Positions 43,659 through 52,585 of a stretch of DNA of 64,000 nt are shown piece after piece; within the stretch, counting starts at the first letter, position 1; every line of letters begins with the position of its first letter. The stretch is from JAITWN01 sp050486285 (GTDB lineage Bacteria; Pseudomonadota; Gammaproteobacteria; SZUA-140). The stretch covers positions 1 through 64,000 of the forward strand of contig JBJHCZ010000009.1 in assembly GCA_050486285.1 (NCBI GenBank), written 5' to 3'. The position numbers and the translations under genes are program-made. Under the pieces are notes generated by a model. The model did no database searches. It was not told the origin of the DNA and was given only the letters and a program-made list of their open reading frames with translations.

Positions 43659-45401
43659 ATGACCCTGACACTGAGCGGCATCAGCGTTTCCAGGGGCGTC
43701 GTCATCGGCAAGGCGGCGCTGCTCAGGCGTGACGAAATCAATGTCACCGAGTACACGATACCCCGCCCGCTGTTGCACGAGGAGATCACCCGTTTCAGGA
43801 CCGCGCTGCGCAAGGCTCGGCAGCAGCTGAAGGCGATCCGCAACCGCATCCCCGGCGACACCCCCGGCGAGATCGCATTCTTCATCGATACCCACCTGCT
43901 GATGCTCGAGGACAGCGTCATCCTCGAAGGTCCGATCGAGATCATCCAGGCACGCCAGTGCAACGCCGAGTGGGCGCTGAAACAGCAGCGCGATGCGCTG
44001 GTGCGGGTGTTCGAGGAGCTCGACGACGCCTATCTGCGCGCCCGCAAGGACGACATCGACCACGTCGTCAATCGCATCCAGCGCAACCTCCAGGGACACT
44101 ACGACGGGCGCGGCGAAATCCATGACTACAAGCGGCGCGGCGCGATCCTGGTGGCCGACGACCTGTCGCCGGCGGAGACGCTGCTGCTGCACCAGCAGGG
44201 TGTTTCCGCGTTCGTCACCGAGTTCGGCGGCGCCAACTCTCATACCGCGATACTCGCCCGCAGCCTCGGCATTCCGGCGATCGCCGGCGTCCGTCACGCG
44301 CGCCGTTTCCTGCGCCAGGACGAGATGCTCGTCATCAACGCCCGCCAGGGCATCGTCATCGCCGCGCCGGGGGCGGCGGAGCTCGAGTACTTCCGTGTCA
44401 GTCAACGCGAGGAGAAGCGCTACCTCGCCGGCCTCAACCGGCTCAGCAAGCGGCCCGCGGTCACGCAGGACGGCCAGGCGATCACGCTGATGACCAATGT
44501 CGAGGTGGAGGAAGACTTCGCCGCGAGCCGGCGCGTCGGCGCCTCCGGCGTCGGTTTGTTCCGCACCGAGATGCTGTTCATCAATCGCAAGGATCTGCCC
44601 GGCGAGGATGAGCAGTACGAGGTCTATGCCCGCGCCGTCGAGGAGATGAGCGGCGCGCCGGTGACGATACGCACGCTCGATCTCGGCGCCGACAAGTGCC
44701 TCGGCGAACATGGCCGCGAGAGCTCGGAAGGCATGAACCCGGCGCTCGGGCTGCGGGCGATCCGCTGGAGCCTCAAGGATCCGTCGCTGTTCTCGCCGCA
44801 GCTGCGCGCGATCCTGCGCGCCTCGGCGCACGGACCGGTGCGGATGATGATCCCGATGCTGTCGAGCGAGAGCGAGCTGCTGCAGGTGTTGCGCCTGATC
44901 GAGGAAGAAAAGGCGGATCTGCGCCGCGGCGGCACCGAATTCGACCCGGAGATCAAGATCGGCGCGATGATCGAGGTGCCCGCGGCTGCGCTGGCCGCCG
45001 GGATCTTTACCCGCCATCTCGACTTCCTGTCGATCGGCACCAATGATCTGATCCAGTACACGCTGGCCATCGACCGCAGGGACGAGGAGGTCAACTATCT
45101 CTATGATCCGCTGCATCCCGCGATACTGCGCCTCATCCATATGACGATCGCCGCCGGCCGCCGCGCCGGGATTCCGGTCGGGATGTGCGGTGAGATGGCC
45201 GGTGAACCGCTTTACACGCGCCTGCTGCTCGGCATGGGCCTGCGGGAATTCAGCATGTATCCGGCGACCCTGCTCGAGGTCAAGCAGGTGATTGCCGGCA
45301 GCGACCTTTCCGTGCTCGCGCCGCAGGCGCGCCGCATCCTGAAACTCGAGAGCGCCGGGCGCATCACCTCGGCGCTCGAGGCCGTCAACCGGCTGCAGTG
45401 A
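43659..45401 (+). CDS. ptsI: PTS enzyme I (phosphoenolpyruvate-protein phosphotransferase)
   Basis: 580 residues, full length for EI without the GAF domain of PtsP. The phosphohistidine is in GGANSHTAILARSLGIPAI at about 190; the PEP-binding region has GVGLFRTEMLF, SIGTNDLIQYTLA and the C-terminal GMCGEMAGEPL with its cysteine. It takes phosphate from PEP and gives it to HPr. Its end overlaps the convergent hydantoinase gene by 17 bases. Confidence 0.96.
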   Translation: MTLTLSGISVSRGVVIGKAALLRRDEINVTEYTIPRPLLHEEITRFRTALRKARQQLKAIRNRIPGDTPGEIAFFIDTHLLMLEDSVILEGPIEIIQARQCNAEWALKQQRDALVRVFEELDDAYLRARKDDIDHVVNRIQRNLQGHYDGRGEIHDYKRRGAILVADDLSPAETLLLHQQGVSAFVTEFGGANSHTAILARSLGIPAIAGVRHARRFLRQDEMLVINARQGIVIAAPGAAELEYFRVSQREEKRYLAGLNRLSKRPAVTQDGQAITLMTNVEVEEDFAASRRVGASGVGLFRTEMLFINRKDLPGEDEQYEVYARAVEEMSGAPVTIRTLDLGADKCLGEHGRESSEGMNPALGLRAIRWSLKDPSLFSPQLRAILRASAHGPVRMMIPMLSSESELLQVLRLIEEEKADLRRGGTEFDPEIKIGAMIEVPAAALAAGIFTRHLDFLSIGTNDLIQYTLAIDRRDEEVNYLYDPLHPAILRLIHMTIAAGRRAGIPVGMCGEMAGEPLYTRLLLGMGLREFSMYPATLLEVKQVIAGSDLSVLAPQARRILKLESAGRITSALEAVNRLQ

Positions 45402-47352
45402 GCTGCAGGTTGCCATAGTGATCGACGCGGCAGCGCCAACCCGGCGCGATGAAGGTCGTCGCGGTCTCCTCGCAGACCAGCGCCGGTCCGCGGATCGCTT
45501 GCCCGGCCGTGAGCGCGGCGCGCGAGAAGACCGGCGCGCGTCGCGCCAGGCCGTGCATCGCGATATCGTCGACGGCCTCCGCCGGCGCCCCGGTCGCGAG
45601 TTCGACCGGCGACATCGCGGGGCGAGGCCCGCGCAAGCCGGCGCGCAGCGTGACCAGCTCGACCGGCAGGTCGAGTCGATGGCCGTAGCGCTCTTCATGC
45701 AACTCATGGAAAAGAGCGGCGGCGCGCCTGCCGCTGCCCTGCCACCGCAGGTTGAGGGCATGACTCTGGCCGCGATAGCGCAGATCCAGCGACGGCGTCA
45801 CCGCGATCGCGCCGGCCTCGACGCCTTCCGCGACGAGCTCGTCACGACCCTGCGCGATCAATCCGTCCAGCCCGCCGGCGATCTCCAGATCCGTCACCTC
45901 GTCCAGCGTTCGCGCGATCGAGCGCGATAACTGGCGCTCGCGCGGCGAGACCAGCATGCCGAACGCGGACAGCACGCCGGCATGGACCGGCGCGATCGCG
46001 CGCGTCATGCCGAGCGTGTCGGCAAGGGCGCAGACGTGCAGCCCGCCGGCGCCGCCGAAGCTGATCAGCGCGCAGTCGCGCGGATCGATGCCGCGTTCGA
46101 TCGAGATCACGCGCAGCGCCTGCGCCATGCGTTCGTTGGCGATGCGCACGATCCCCGCGGCCGTTTCCTCGATGGAGAGCCCGAGTTCGCGCGCGGGGCC
46201 TGCCAGCGCGGCGCGGGCGGCGTCGGTATCGAGTCGCAGGCGACCGCCGAGAAAGCGGTCGGGCGGCAGCCTGCCGAGCGCGAGGTTCGCATCGGTCACG
46301 GTCGGTTCGCGTCCGCCGCGGCGATAGCAGGCGGGCCCCGGATCGGCGCCGGCCGATTCAGGGCCGACCTGCAGCATGCCGCCGGCATCGATGCGCGCGA
46401 TCGAGCCGCCGCCGGCGCCGATCGTGTGCATGTCGACCATCGGTACCGCGACCGGCCACGGACCGATGCGGCCCTCGGTGGTCAGCGACGGTTCGCCGTC
46501 GATCAACGCGACGTCGGTCGACGTGCCGCCCATGTCGAAACTCAACAGCCTGTTCTCTCCGGCCAGTCGTCCGGCATGACGGGCGCCGGCAAGCCCGCCG
46601 GCCGGTCCCGACAGCAGCATGCGCACCGCATGATCGCCGGCCTGCACGGCGGCGATCGTGCCGCCGGAACTCTGCATCACCGACACGCGGTTGGCGCCGA
46701 GGCCGCTGCCCAGGCGCGTGAGATAGCCGGCGACGACCGGGCCGAGCCAGGCGTTGAGCCAGGTTGCGATACCGCGTTCGTATTCGCGGACCTCCGGCAG
46801 CACCGCCGACGAGCGCGACACGAACACGCCCTCCGGCAGCGCCCGCTCGATCTCTCGTTCGAAGCGGTCGTCGAGGAACGAGAACAGCAGGTTGATCGCC
46901 ACGGCCCGGGGCTGTAAACGCGCGATCGCCGCGCGCAGTTCATCGAGATCGGCGGCGGTCAGCGGTTCGACGATGACGCCGTCGGCGCCGAGGCGGCCGC
47001 CGGTCTCCAGACACAGTTCGGGCGGCACCGGCGGCGCCGGCGCGACCGGCTGCAGGTCGTAGAGGGCGGCGCGCGCCTGGCGGCCGATCGTCAGCAGGTC
47101 GCCGAGGCCGCGGTTGGTGATGAATGCGGTGCGCACGCCCTTGCCCTCGAGCGCGGCGTTGGTCGCGACCGTCGAACCATGCACGATATGCAGGTCGTCG
47201 CGACCGGCGAGGCCGAGTTCCCTGATACCCTGCAGGATCGCGCGTTCGGGCGCGTCGGGCGTCGACAGCACCTTGTGTATGCTGAGGCGGTCGCCCTCCA
47301 GACAGACGAAATCGGTGAAGGTGCCGCCGGTGTCGACGCCGACGATCGTCAT
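45385..47352 (-). CDS. hydantoinase/oxoprolinase family protein, subunit A (HyuA-like)
   Basis: 655 residues from ATG 47352, the canonical MTIVGVDTGGTFTDF start; a longer frame up to 47400 runs into the inverted repeat and is rejected. The ATP-binding ASKHA-like core shows GGTFTDF, HGSTVATNAALEGKG, LSFDMGGTSTDVALIDG, and ISFGGAGGLHVCALA. These enzymes hydrolyse hydantoins or 5-oxoproline with ATP. The usual B subunit gene (HyuB) is not adjacent. The substrate cannot be assigned from context. Confidence 0.92.
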   Translation of the reverse strand: MTIVGVDTGGTFTDFVCLEGDRLSIHKVLSTPDAPERAILQGIRELGLAGRDDLHIVHGSTVATNAALEGKGVRTAFITNRGLGDLLTIGRQARAALYDLQPVAPAPPVPPELCLETGGRLGADGVIVEPLTAADLDELRAAIARLQPRAVAINLLFSFLDDRFEREIERALPEGVFVSRSSAVLPEVREYERGIATWLNAWLGPVVAGYLTRLGSGLGANRVSVMQSSGGTIAAVQAGDHAVRMLLSGPAGGLAGARHAGRLAGENRLLSFDMGGTSTDVALIDGEPSLTTEGRIGPWPVAVPMVDMHTIGAGGGSIARIDAGGMLQVGPESAGADPGPACYRRGGREPTVTDANLALGRLPPDRFLGGRLRLDTDAARAALAGPARELGLSIEETAAGIVRIANERMAQALRVISIERGIDPRDCALISFGGAGGLHVCALADTLGMTRAIAPVHAGVLSAFGMLVSPRERQLSRSIARTLDEVTDLEIAGGLDGLIAQGRDELVAEGVEAGAIAVTPSLDLRYRGQSHALNLRWQGSGRRAAALFHELHEERYGHRLDLPVELVTLRAGLRGPRPAMSPVELATGAPAEAVDDIAMHGLARRAPVFSRAALTAGQAIRGPALVCEETATTFIAPGWRCRVDHYGNLQLTAAG

Positions 47353-47377
47353 TGCCGGGATTCCGTGCGGTCGGTTC

Positions 47378-47581
47378 CGTTTTCCGTACGCATCATTCAT
47401 GAACGTGGCGATTCGCTTTCAGCAGGGTTCCGGCGGGGCGAGTCCTTTTCAGGAGCCTGCGAGACAGGATGTCTCGCCGGCAGCCCCCAGGGATGGGTTC
47501 ATGGCGGTCCTGAAAAGGACTCGCCCCGCCGGAGCCCGGATGCACGATCTTCCCGTTCATGAATGATGCGTACGGAAAACG
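47378..47581. repeat. nested inverted repeat with conserved core (element A)
   Basis: Outer arms 47378-47405 and 47554-47581 are perfect 28-bp inverted copies. Inner arms 47429-47454 and 47508-47533 are perfect 26-bp inverted copies. The 53-base central loop (47455-47507) contains two hairpins: GAGACA/TGTCTC with loop GGA, and CCCA/TGGG with loop GGGA. The central loop is nearly identical, in the opposite orientation, to that of the element at 52391-52585, whereas the outer parts of the arms differ between the two. It fills the divergent gap between the hydantoinase gene and the ABC operon. Confidence 0.92.
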
Positions 47582-47603
47582 AAAGTCCGTATAATGATCG
47601 CCG

Positions 47604-48566
47604 ATGAACAGCGATATCCTGGTGCAGGTCGAACATCTGTACCGTTATTATGGCCAGCTTTGCGCCGTCAACGATATCAGCTTCGGGATCGGACGGGGAG
47701 AGGTGGTCGGATTTCTCGGCCCCAACGGCGCCGGCAAGTCGTCGACGATGCAGATCATCAGCGGCAACCTCGCGCCGAGCGCGGGACGCGTGCTGATCGG
47801 CGGCATCGACATCCTCGACGAGCCGGCAACCGCGAAGGCGAAACTCGGCTATCTGCCCGAACAGCCGCCGCTGTACCGCGAATTGACCGTCGATGAATAC
47901 CTGCGCTATTGCGCGCGGCTGCACCGGATCCCGCGCGCGCGCATCACCGCTGCGGTAGATGCCGCCAAGGGGCGCTGCGGCCTCGGCGACGCGGGGCGGC
48001 GCCTGATAGGCAACCTGTCGAAGGGCTACCAGCAGCGCGTCGGCATCGCCCAGGCAATCATCCATTCTCCGCCGGTCGTGATCCTCGACGAGCCGACCGT
48101 CGGCCTCGATCCCATCCAGATACGCGAGATCCGCGGCCTGATCCGCGAACTCGGCGGCGACCACAGCGTGATCCTGTCGACCCACATACTGCCCGAGGTG
48201 CAGGCGGTCTGCGATCGCGTGCTGATCATCCATCGCGGGCAACTGGTGTTCAATGACGACATCGGGACCCTGCAGCGGCAGATGCAGGTCTCGTCCCTGG
48301 CGGTCGGCCTTCGCCGCCCGCCGGCCGCGGATGAGATTGCCGCGATCGACGGCGTCGCCGCCGTCGAGGATCTCGGTGACGGTCGTTTCCGCATACAGAC
48401 GGTCCCGGACGCCGGCGATGTCGCCGAGCACGTCATCGAAACAGCGGTGCAACGCGGCTGGCGCCCGTACGAGGCCGCCGGCGAGCGCAGGACGCTCGAG
48501 GAGATCTTCGTCGACATCACCCGCAGTGAAGACGACTTGCGCGGGCGGCAGGAGGACGCCGCATGA
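47604..48566 (+). CDS. ABC transporter ATP-binding protein, GldA-like
   Basis: 320 residues: Walker A GPNGAGKSSTMQII, Q-loop LGYLPEQPPLYRELTV, signature LSKGYQQRVGIAQA, Walker B VVILDEPTVGLDP, H-loop LSTHILPEVQ, and a C-terminal DUF4162-like extension. It belongs to the ABC-2 class and pairs with the following permease, a GldG-like protein and a DUF4340 protein, a four-gene set related to the Gld gliding export genes but widespread outside gliders. TATAAT at 47590-47595 lies only nine bases before the ATG, so any transcript from it would be nearly leaderless. Confidence 0.94.
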   Translation: MNSDILVQVEHLYRYYGQLCAVNDISFGIGRGEVVGFLGPNGAGKSSTMQIISGNLAPSAGRVLIGGIDILDEPATAKAKLGYLPEQPPLYRELTVDEYLRYCARLHRIPRARITAAVDAAKGRCGLGDAGRRLIGNLSKGYQQRVGIAQAIIHSPPVVILDEPTVGLDPIQIREIRGLIRELGGDHSVILSTHILPEVQAVCDRVLIIHRGQLVFNDDIGTLQRQMQVSSLAVGLRRPPAADEIAAIDGVAAVEDLGDGRFRIQTVPDAGDVAEHVIETAVQRGWRPYEAAGERRTLEEIFVDITRSEDDLRGRQEDAA

Positions 48567-49315
48567 TGATCCTCGCGATCGCCGGGCGCGAGTTGCGCAG
48601 CCTGTTCCTGTCGCCGCTGGCATGGACGCTGCTTGCTGTCGTCCAGTTCGTGCTGGCATGGATGTTTTCGGCGCAGGTCGATTTTTTCCTGCAGATCCAG
48701 GCCCGTCTCGCCGGCATGCCCGGGGCGCCCGGTGTCACCGAGGTGGTGGTCGCGCCACTGTTCGGCAATGCCGCCTTCGTGCTGCTGCTGATCGTGCCGC
48801 TGGTGACGATGCGGCTGGTCAGCGACGAGCTGCGCAATCGCACGCTGAGCCTGCTGTTCTCGGCACCGGTATCGATGACCGAGATCGTGCTCGGCAAGTA
48901 TCTCGGCGTGCTCGGCTTCCTGACGCTGATGCTGGCGCTGATCGCACTGATGCCACTGTCGCTGCTGCTGGCCGGGTCGATCGATCCCGGGCTGCTGGCG
49001 TCCGGGCTGCTTGGCCTGTTTCTGCTGCTGGCCTCGTTCGCCGCGGTCGGCCTGTTCATGTCGACCCTGACCGCGCAGCCGACGATCGCCGCGGTGGCCG
49101 GATTCGGCGCGCTGTTGCTGTTGTGGATCATCGACTGGGGCGCCGGCGCCGGCGGCGAGGACAACGTCCTCACACACCTGTCGATGCTGCGCCATTACGA
49201 GCCGCTGCTGCGCGGCGCGTTCAGCAGCGCCGACGTGGCCTATTACCTGCTGCTGACTGCGGCCTTCCTCGGGCTCAGCATTCGCAGACTCGATTCATAC
49301 CGGTTACAGCATTGA
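48563..49315 (+). CDS. ABC-2 type permease, GldF-like
   Basis: 250 residues with about six hydrophobic helices: the start AIAGRELRSLFLSPLAWTLL is typical of GldF/NosY-type permeases, and LVSDELRNRTLSLLFSAPVSMTEIVLGKYLG is the conserved coupling region between TM2 and TM3. It overlaps the ATPase gene by four bases and precedes the GldG-like gene by four. Substrate unknown; related systems export proteins, lipids or nitrous-oxide-reductase maturation components. Confidence 0.92.
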   Translation: MMILAIAGRELRSLFLSPLAWTLLAVVQFVLAWMFSAQVDFFLQIQARLAGMPGAPGVTEVVVAPLFGNAAFVLLLIVPLVTMRLVSDELRNRTLSLLFSAPVSMTEIVLGKYLGVLGFLTLMLALIALMPLSLLLAGSIDPGLLASGLLGLFLLLASFAAVGLFMSTLTAQPTIAAVAGFGALLLLWIIDWGAGAGGEDNVLTHLSMLRHYEPLLRGAFSSADVAYYLLLTAAFLGLSIRRLDSYRLQH

Positions 49316-49319
49316 AACC

Positions 49320-50690
49320 ATGAAGGTGACGCCGCAATCCCGACGCATGCTGCGCCTGCAGGCGCTGCTGTTCGTCGTCCTGCTGCTGCTTGCGATCGGC
49401 CTGCTCGGCTGGCTCAGCACGCGTTATGCCTTCGAGGCGGACTGGAGCGCCAGCGGTCGCAACACGCTGTCGGAGGCCAGTGTCGCCTTGCTGCGCGAGT
49501 TGCCGGGGGAGGTCCGGATCGAGGCCTGGGCGCGCGAGGCGCCGCCGCTGTTGCGCCGCGCGATCACGGATCTCGTCGCGCGTTATCAGCGCCACAAGCC
49601 GGACATCCGTCTCGACTTCGTCAATCCCGACCGCGAGCCGCAACGCGCGCGCGATCTCGGCATTGCCGACGGCGAGCTGATCATCCGCTACGAAGGCCAC
49701 CAGGAGCGAATCAGGGACATTTCCGAGAGCGGACTGAGCAATGCGCTGCAGCGGCTCGCTCGCGGCGGCGAGCGCCGCCTGCTGTTCCTGTCCGGGCATG
49801 GCGAGCGCAACCCGGACGGACGCGCCGATCACGATTATCTCGCCTGGGCCGCGCAAGTGCGCGAGCGCGGCATCGCTGTCGATCGCATCAACCTCGTCGA
49901 AGCGCCGGCGATTCCGCAGGATATCGCCGCGCTGGTCATCGCCGCGCCGCAGTCCGCGCTGTTGCCGGGCGAGGCCGCGCGGATCCTCGCTCATGTCGAG
50001 CGCGGCGGCAACCTGCTGTGGCTCGCCGAGCCGGGCGGTGCGCAGGGGCTGGAGGAGCTCGCGCAATTTCTCGATATCCGCTTCAAGGACGGCATCGTCG
50101 TCGACCCGGCGGTGTCGCAGGTCGGCATGATGCTGTTCGGCATCGATGATCCGCTCGTCGCGCTGGTCGCGAGCTATCCTGATCATGAGCTGACCCGCGG
50201 CTTCGATCGCAACACGCTGTTCCCGATCGCGGGCGCGATCGCGATCGGGGGAGGCGGGCGCTGGGAGGCGACGCCGGTGCTGCGCACGATGACCAATACC
50301 TGGCTCGAGACCGGCGAGGTCATCGGCAGCGTGGCCTTCGACGAGGGTGTGGATACGCCGGGACCGCTGACGCTCGGCGTCGCGCTGCATCGGGTGCTCG
50401 ACGAAGATCGGGAGCCCCGGGTACAGCGCGTATTCGTCGCTGCCGACAGCGATTTCCTGTCGAACGCGTTTCTCGGGCTTGGCGGCAACCTGCAGCTCGG
50501 TTTCAACATCGCCAACTGGCTGGCCAGCGATGACCGCTTCATCGACATTCCCGCGCGCGTCGCGCCCGACGCATCCCTGGAATTCACGCCGCTGACGACC
50601 GCGGTCATCGGCTTCGGATTCCTGCTGGTGCTGCCCGCGTTGCTGCTCGGCAGCGGCGTGGCAATCTGGTACCGGCGGCGCAGTCGCTGA
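49320..50690 (+). CDS. GldG-like ABC transporter auxiliary protein (PF09822 type)
   Basis: 456 residues. An N-terminal helix (about 12-32) and a C-terminal helix (VIGFGFLLVLPALLLGSGVAI) bracket a large periplasmic domain with TLSEASVALLRELPGEVRIEAW, LLFLSGHGERNPDG and GGNLLWLAEPG, the family signatures. It probably forms a periplasmic part of the transporter encoded upstream. The domain is related to the intraflagellar transport IFT52-like fold. Confidence 0.92.
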   Translation: MKVTPQSRRMLRLQALLFVVLLLLAIGLLGWLSTRYAFEADWSASGRNTLSEASVALLRELPGEVRIEAWAREAPPLLRRAITDLVARYQRHKPDIRLDFVNPDREPQRARDLGIADGELIIRYEGHQERIRDISESGLSNALQRLARGGERRLLFLSGHGERNPDGRADHDYLAWAAQVRERGIAVDRINLVEAPAIPQDIAALVIAAPQSALLPGEAARILAHVERGGNLLWLAEPGGAQGLEELAQFLDIRFKDGIVVDPAVSQVGMMLFGIDDPLVALVASYPDHELTRGFDRNTLFPIAGAIAIGGGGRWEATPVLRTMTNTWLETGEVIGSVAFDEGVDTPGPLTLGVALHRVLDEDREPRVQRVFVAADSDFLSNAFLGLGGNLQLGFNIANWLASDDRFIDIPARVAPDASLEFTPLTTAVIGFGFLLVLPALLLGSGVAIWYRRRSR

Positions 50691-50695
50691 CGGGC

Positions 50696-51568
50696 ATGGG
50701 CAGACGCGCGCTGCTGAACCTGGTGCTCGCCGTGATGGTGATCGCGCTGGTGCTGGTCGTCTGGTTCGAGCCGGGCCTCGAGCGCGAGGACGCGCCGGCA
50801 CGGCTGACCGGGCTCGCCGCCGGCGATGTCGACCGCATCGGTATCCGCATCGCCGGCGGCGAAGACATCGAGATCATGCGTGCCGCGGGACAGTGGCGAA
50901 TAACGGCCCCGGTCGACGCGGAGGCGAATGAATTCCGCATCGAGCCGCTGTTGCGCGTCGTCGAGGCGCGCAGCTACGCGCATTTCGAGGCGGAGGCGGG
51001 CGAGCTTGCCCGCTACGGGCTCGCGCCGCCGCGCGCGCTGCTGCGCGTCAACGGCGTCGAGATCGCGTTCGGCGACAGCGAGCCGATCGACCACCGCCGT
51101 TATGCGCGCGTCGGCGGCGTCGTGCATCTGATCGACGATCATTACCTGCCTCGCCTGCAGGCGGGCTTACCCGCCTTCGTGTCCAATCGACTGCTGCCGG
51201 AAGGCGCCCGGCCCGTTGCGTTCGTGTTCCCGAATCTTGCCGTCACGCAGTCCGCGGACGGCCGCTGGCAGGTTGAGCCGGAACGCGGGCTGTCGATGGA
51301 CGCGGTCAATCGCTTCGTCGATGGCTGGGCGCATGCGCGCGCGATCTTCGTCGATCGCCATGCCGGAGAGCCGTCTCAGGGAGAGATCACGGTGATGCTG
51401 CGGGGCGCGGAGCAGCCGCTGACGTTCCTGATCCTCGAGACGGAGGCCGATGTCGTGCTGGCGCCGGCCGGGACAGGGCTGGTGTATCACCTCGGATCCG
51501 AACAGGGCGCGCGCCTGCTGGATCCGGACCTGGCGGCTGCCGGCGACGGCTTCGGGGAGGAGGACTGA
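50696..51568 (+). CDS. DUF4340 domain-containing protein
   Basis: 290 residues with an N-terminal membrane anchor (LLNLVLAVMVIALVLVVW) and a DUF4340 repeat-rich periplasmic body (WRITAPVDAEANEFRIEPLLRVVEA, YGLAPPRALLRVNGVEIAFGD, YARVGGVVHLIDDHYLP). DUF4340 genes commonly follow gldG-like genes and are thought to act with them. It ends one base before mutM begins, so repair gene expression is likely tied to this operon. Confidence 0.9.
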   Translation: MGRRALLNLVLAVMVIALVLVVWFEPGLEREDAPARLTGLAAGDVDRIGIRIAGGEDIEIMRAAGQWRITAPVDAEANEFRIEPLLRVVEARSYAHFEAEAGELARYGLAPPRALLRVNGVEIAFGDSEPIDHRRYARVGGVVHLIDDHYLPRLQAGLPAFVSNRLLPEGARPVAFVFPNLAVTQSADGRWQVEPERGLSMDAVNRFVDGWAHARAIFVDRHAGEPSQGEITVMLRGAEQPLTFLILETEADVVLAPAGTGLVYHLGSEQGARLLDPDLAAAGDGFGEED

Positions 51569-51569
51569 G

Positions 51570-52385
51570 GTGCCCGAACTGCCGGAGGTCGAAACCGCAC
51601 GCCGCGGCATCGCGCCGGCGCTGACCGGCCGCAGCGTCAGCGCCGTGGTCGTGCGCGAGCGGCGCCTGCGCGTGCCGCTGCCGCGCCGGCTAGAGCGCGA
51701 ACTGCCGGGACGCACGATCGATGCGGTCGAGCGGCGATCGAAGTATCTGCTGCTGCGAGCCGGCGCCGGCACCGTGATCCTGCATCTCGGTATGTCCGGT
51801 ACCGTGCGCCTGGTCCCGGCCGGCGCCCGGCCCGCGCGTCACGATCATTTCGACATCGTCATGGCCGACGGCATCACGCTGCGTTTTCGCGATCCGCGCC
51901 GCTTCGGACTCGCGCTGTGGACGACCGCCGACCCGCTGCGTCATCCGCTGTTGAGAGACATCGGTCCGGAACCCTTCAGCGACGCCTTCGGCGGCGCCTG
52001 GCTGCATGCGCGGTCGCGCGGCCGGAAGACCGCGATCAAGCCGTTCCTGATGGATGCCGCGACGGTTGCCGGCGTCGGTAATATCTACGCCAGCGAGGCG
52101 CTGTGGATCGCCGGCGTCCATCCGCTGCGCGCGGCCGGCAGGATCTCGGGGCCGCGCTTCGAGCGCATCGCCGAGGCGGTGCGCGACGTGCTCGCCGCGG
52201 CGATTCGCCAGGGCGGCACGACGCTGCGCGACTTCCATGACGAGCAGGGACGCAAGGGCTGGTTCGAGCAGGAGCTCAGGGTCTACGGCCGCGAAGGACA
52301 ACCATGCCCGGGTTGCGGCGAACCGGTTCGCTGCATTCGCCAGGCACAGCGCGCCACCTATTACTGCAGCCATTGCCAGACATGA
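51570..52385 (+). CDS. mutM: formamidopyrimidine-DNA glycosylase MutM (Fpg)
   Basis: 271 residues from GTG 51570, giving the mandatory N terminus PELPEVET after methionine removal, with catalytic Pro1 and Glu2. The lysine in RSKYLLL, the H2TH motif (VAGVGNIYASEALW) and the C-terminal zinc finger with four cysteines (CPGCG and CSHC pairs) are present. It removes 8-oxoguanine and formamidopyrimidines. Together with MutY in the same window it covers the GO system. Its end is 5 bases before an inverted-repeat arm. Confidence 0.97.
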   Translation: MPELPEVETARRGIAPALTGRSVSAVVVRERRLRVPLPRRLERELPGRTIDAVERRSKYLLLRAGAGTVILHLGMSGTVRLVPAGARPARHDHFDIVMADGITLRFRDPRRFGLALWTTADPLRHPLLRDIGPEPFSDAFGGAWLHARSRGRKTAIKPFLMDAATVAGVGNIYASEALWIAGVHPLRAAGRISGPRFERIAEAVRDVLAAAIRQGGTTLRDFHDEQGRKGWFEQELRVYGREGQPCPGCGEPVRCIRQAQRATYYCSHCQT

Positions 52386-52390
52386 TCGCC

Positions 52391-52585
52391 GCTCTGACGC
52401 CGGCTGCGTGAACGTCGAGACTGGCGGGATCCGGGCCTTGGCCGGTCAGGTCTTTTCAGGACCGCCATAAACCCATCCCTGGGGGGCTGCCGGCGAGACA
52501 TCCTGTCTCGCAGGCTCCTGAAAAGACCTGACCGGCCAAGGCCCTGCTGCGAGGGCACCAGCGTTCATGCAGCCGGCGTCAGAGC
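52391..52585. repeat. nested inverted repeat with conserved core (element B)
   Basis: Outer arms 52391-52414 and 52562-52585 are 24-bp inverted copies with one mismatch. Inner arms 52433-52461 and 52516-52544 are perfect 29-bp copies. The central loop is almost the reverse complement of the loop of the element at 47378-47581, and the innermost stem CTTTTCAGGA/TCCTGAAAAG is shared. The rest of the arms is locus-specific. The right outer arm runs seven bases into the 3' end of the convergent membrane-protein gene. It separates convergent mutM and that gene. Confidence 0.92.

Noticed and set aside
47353..47400. N-terminal extension of the hydantoinase gene to 47400
   Set aside because: The extra codons lie partly in an inverted-repeat arm, have no ribosome-binding site, and the family begins at MTIVGVDTGGTFTDF.
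34374..52585. CRISPR or transposon interpretation of the repeated elements
   Set aside because: Copies are isolated, inverted and not tandem; there are no spacers, cas genes, transposase genes or target duplications next to them.
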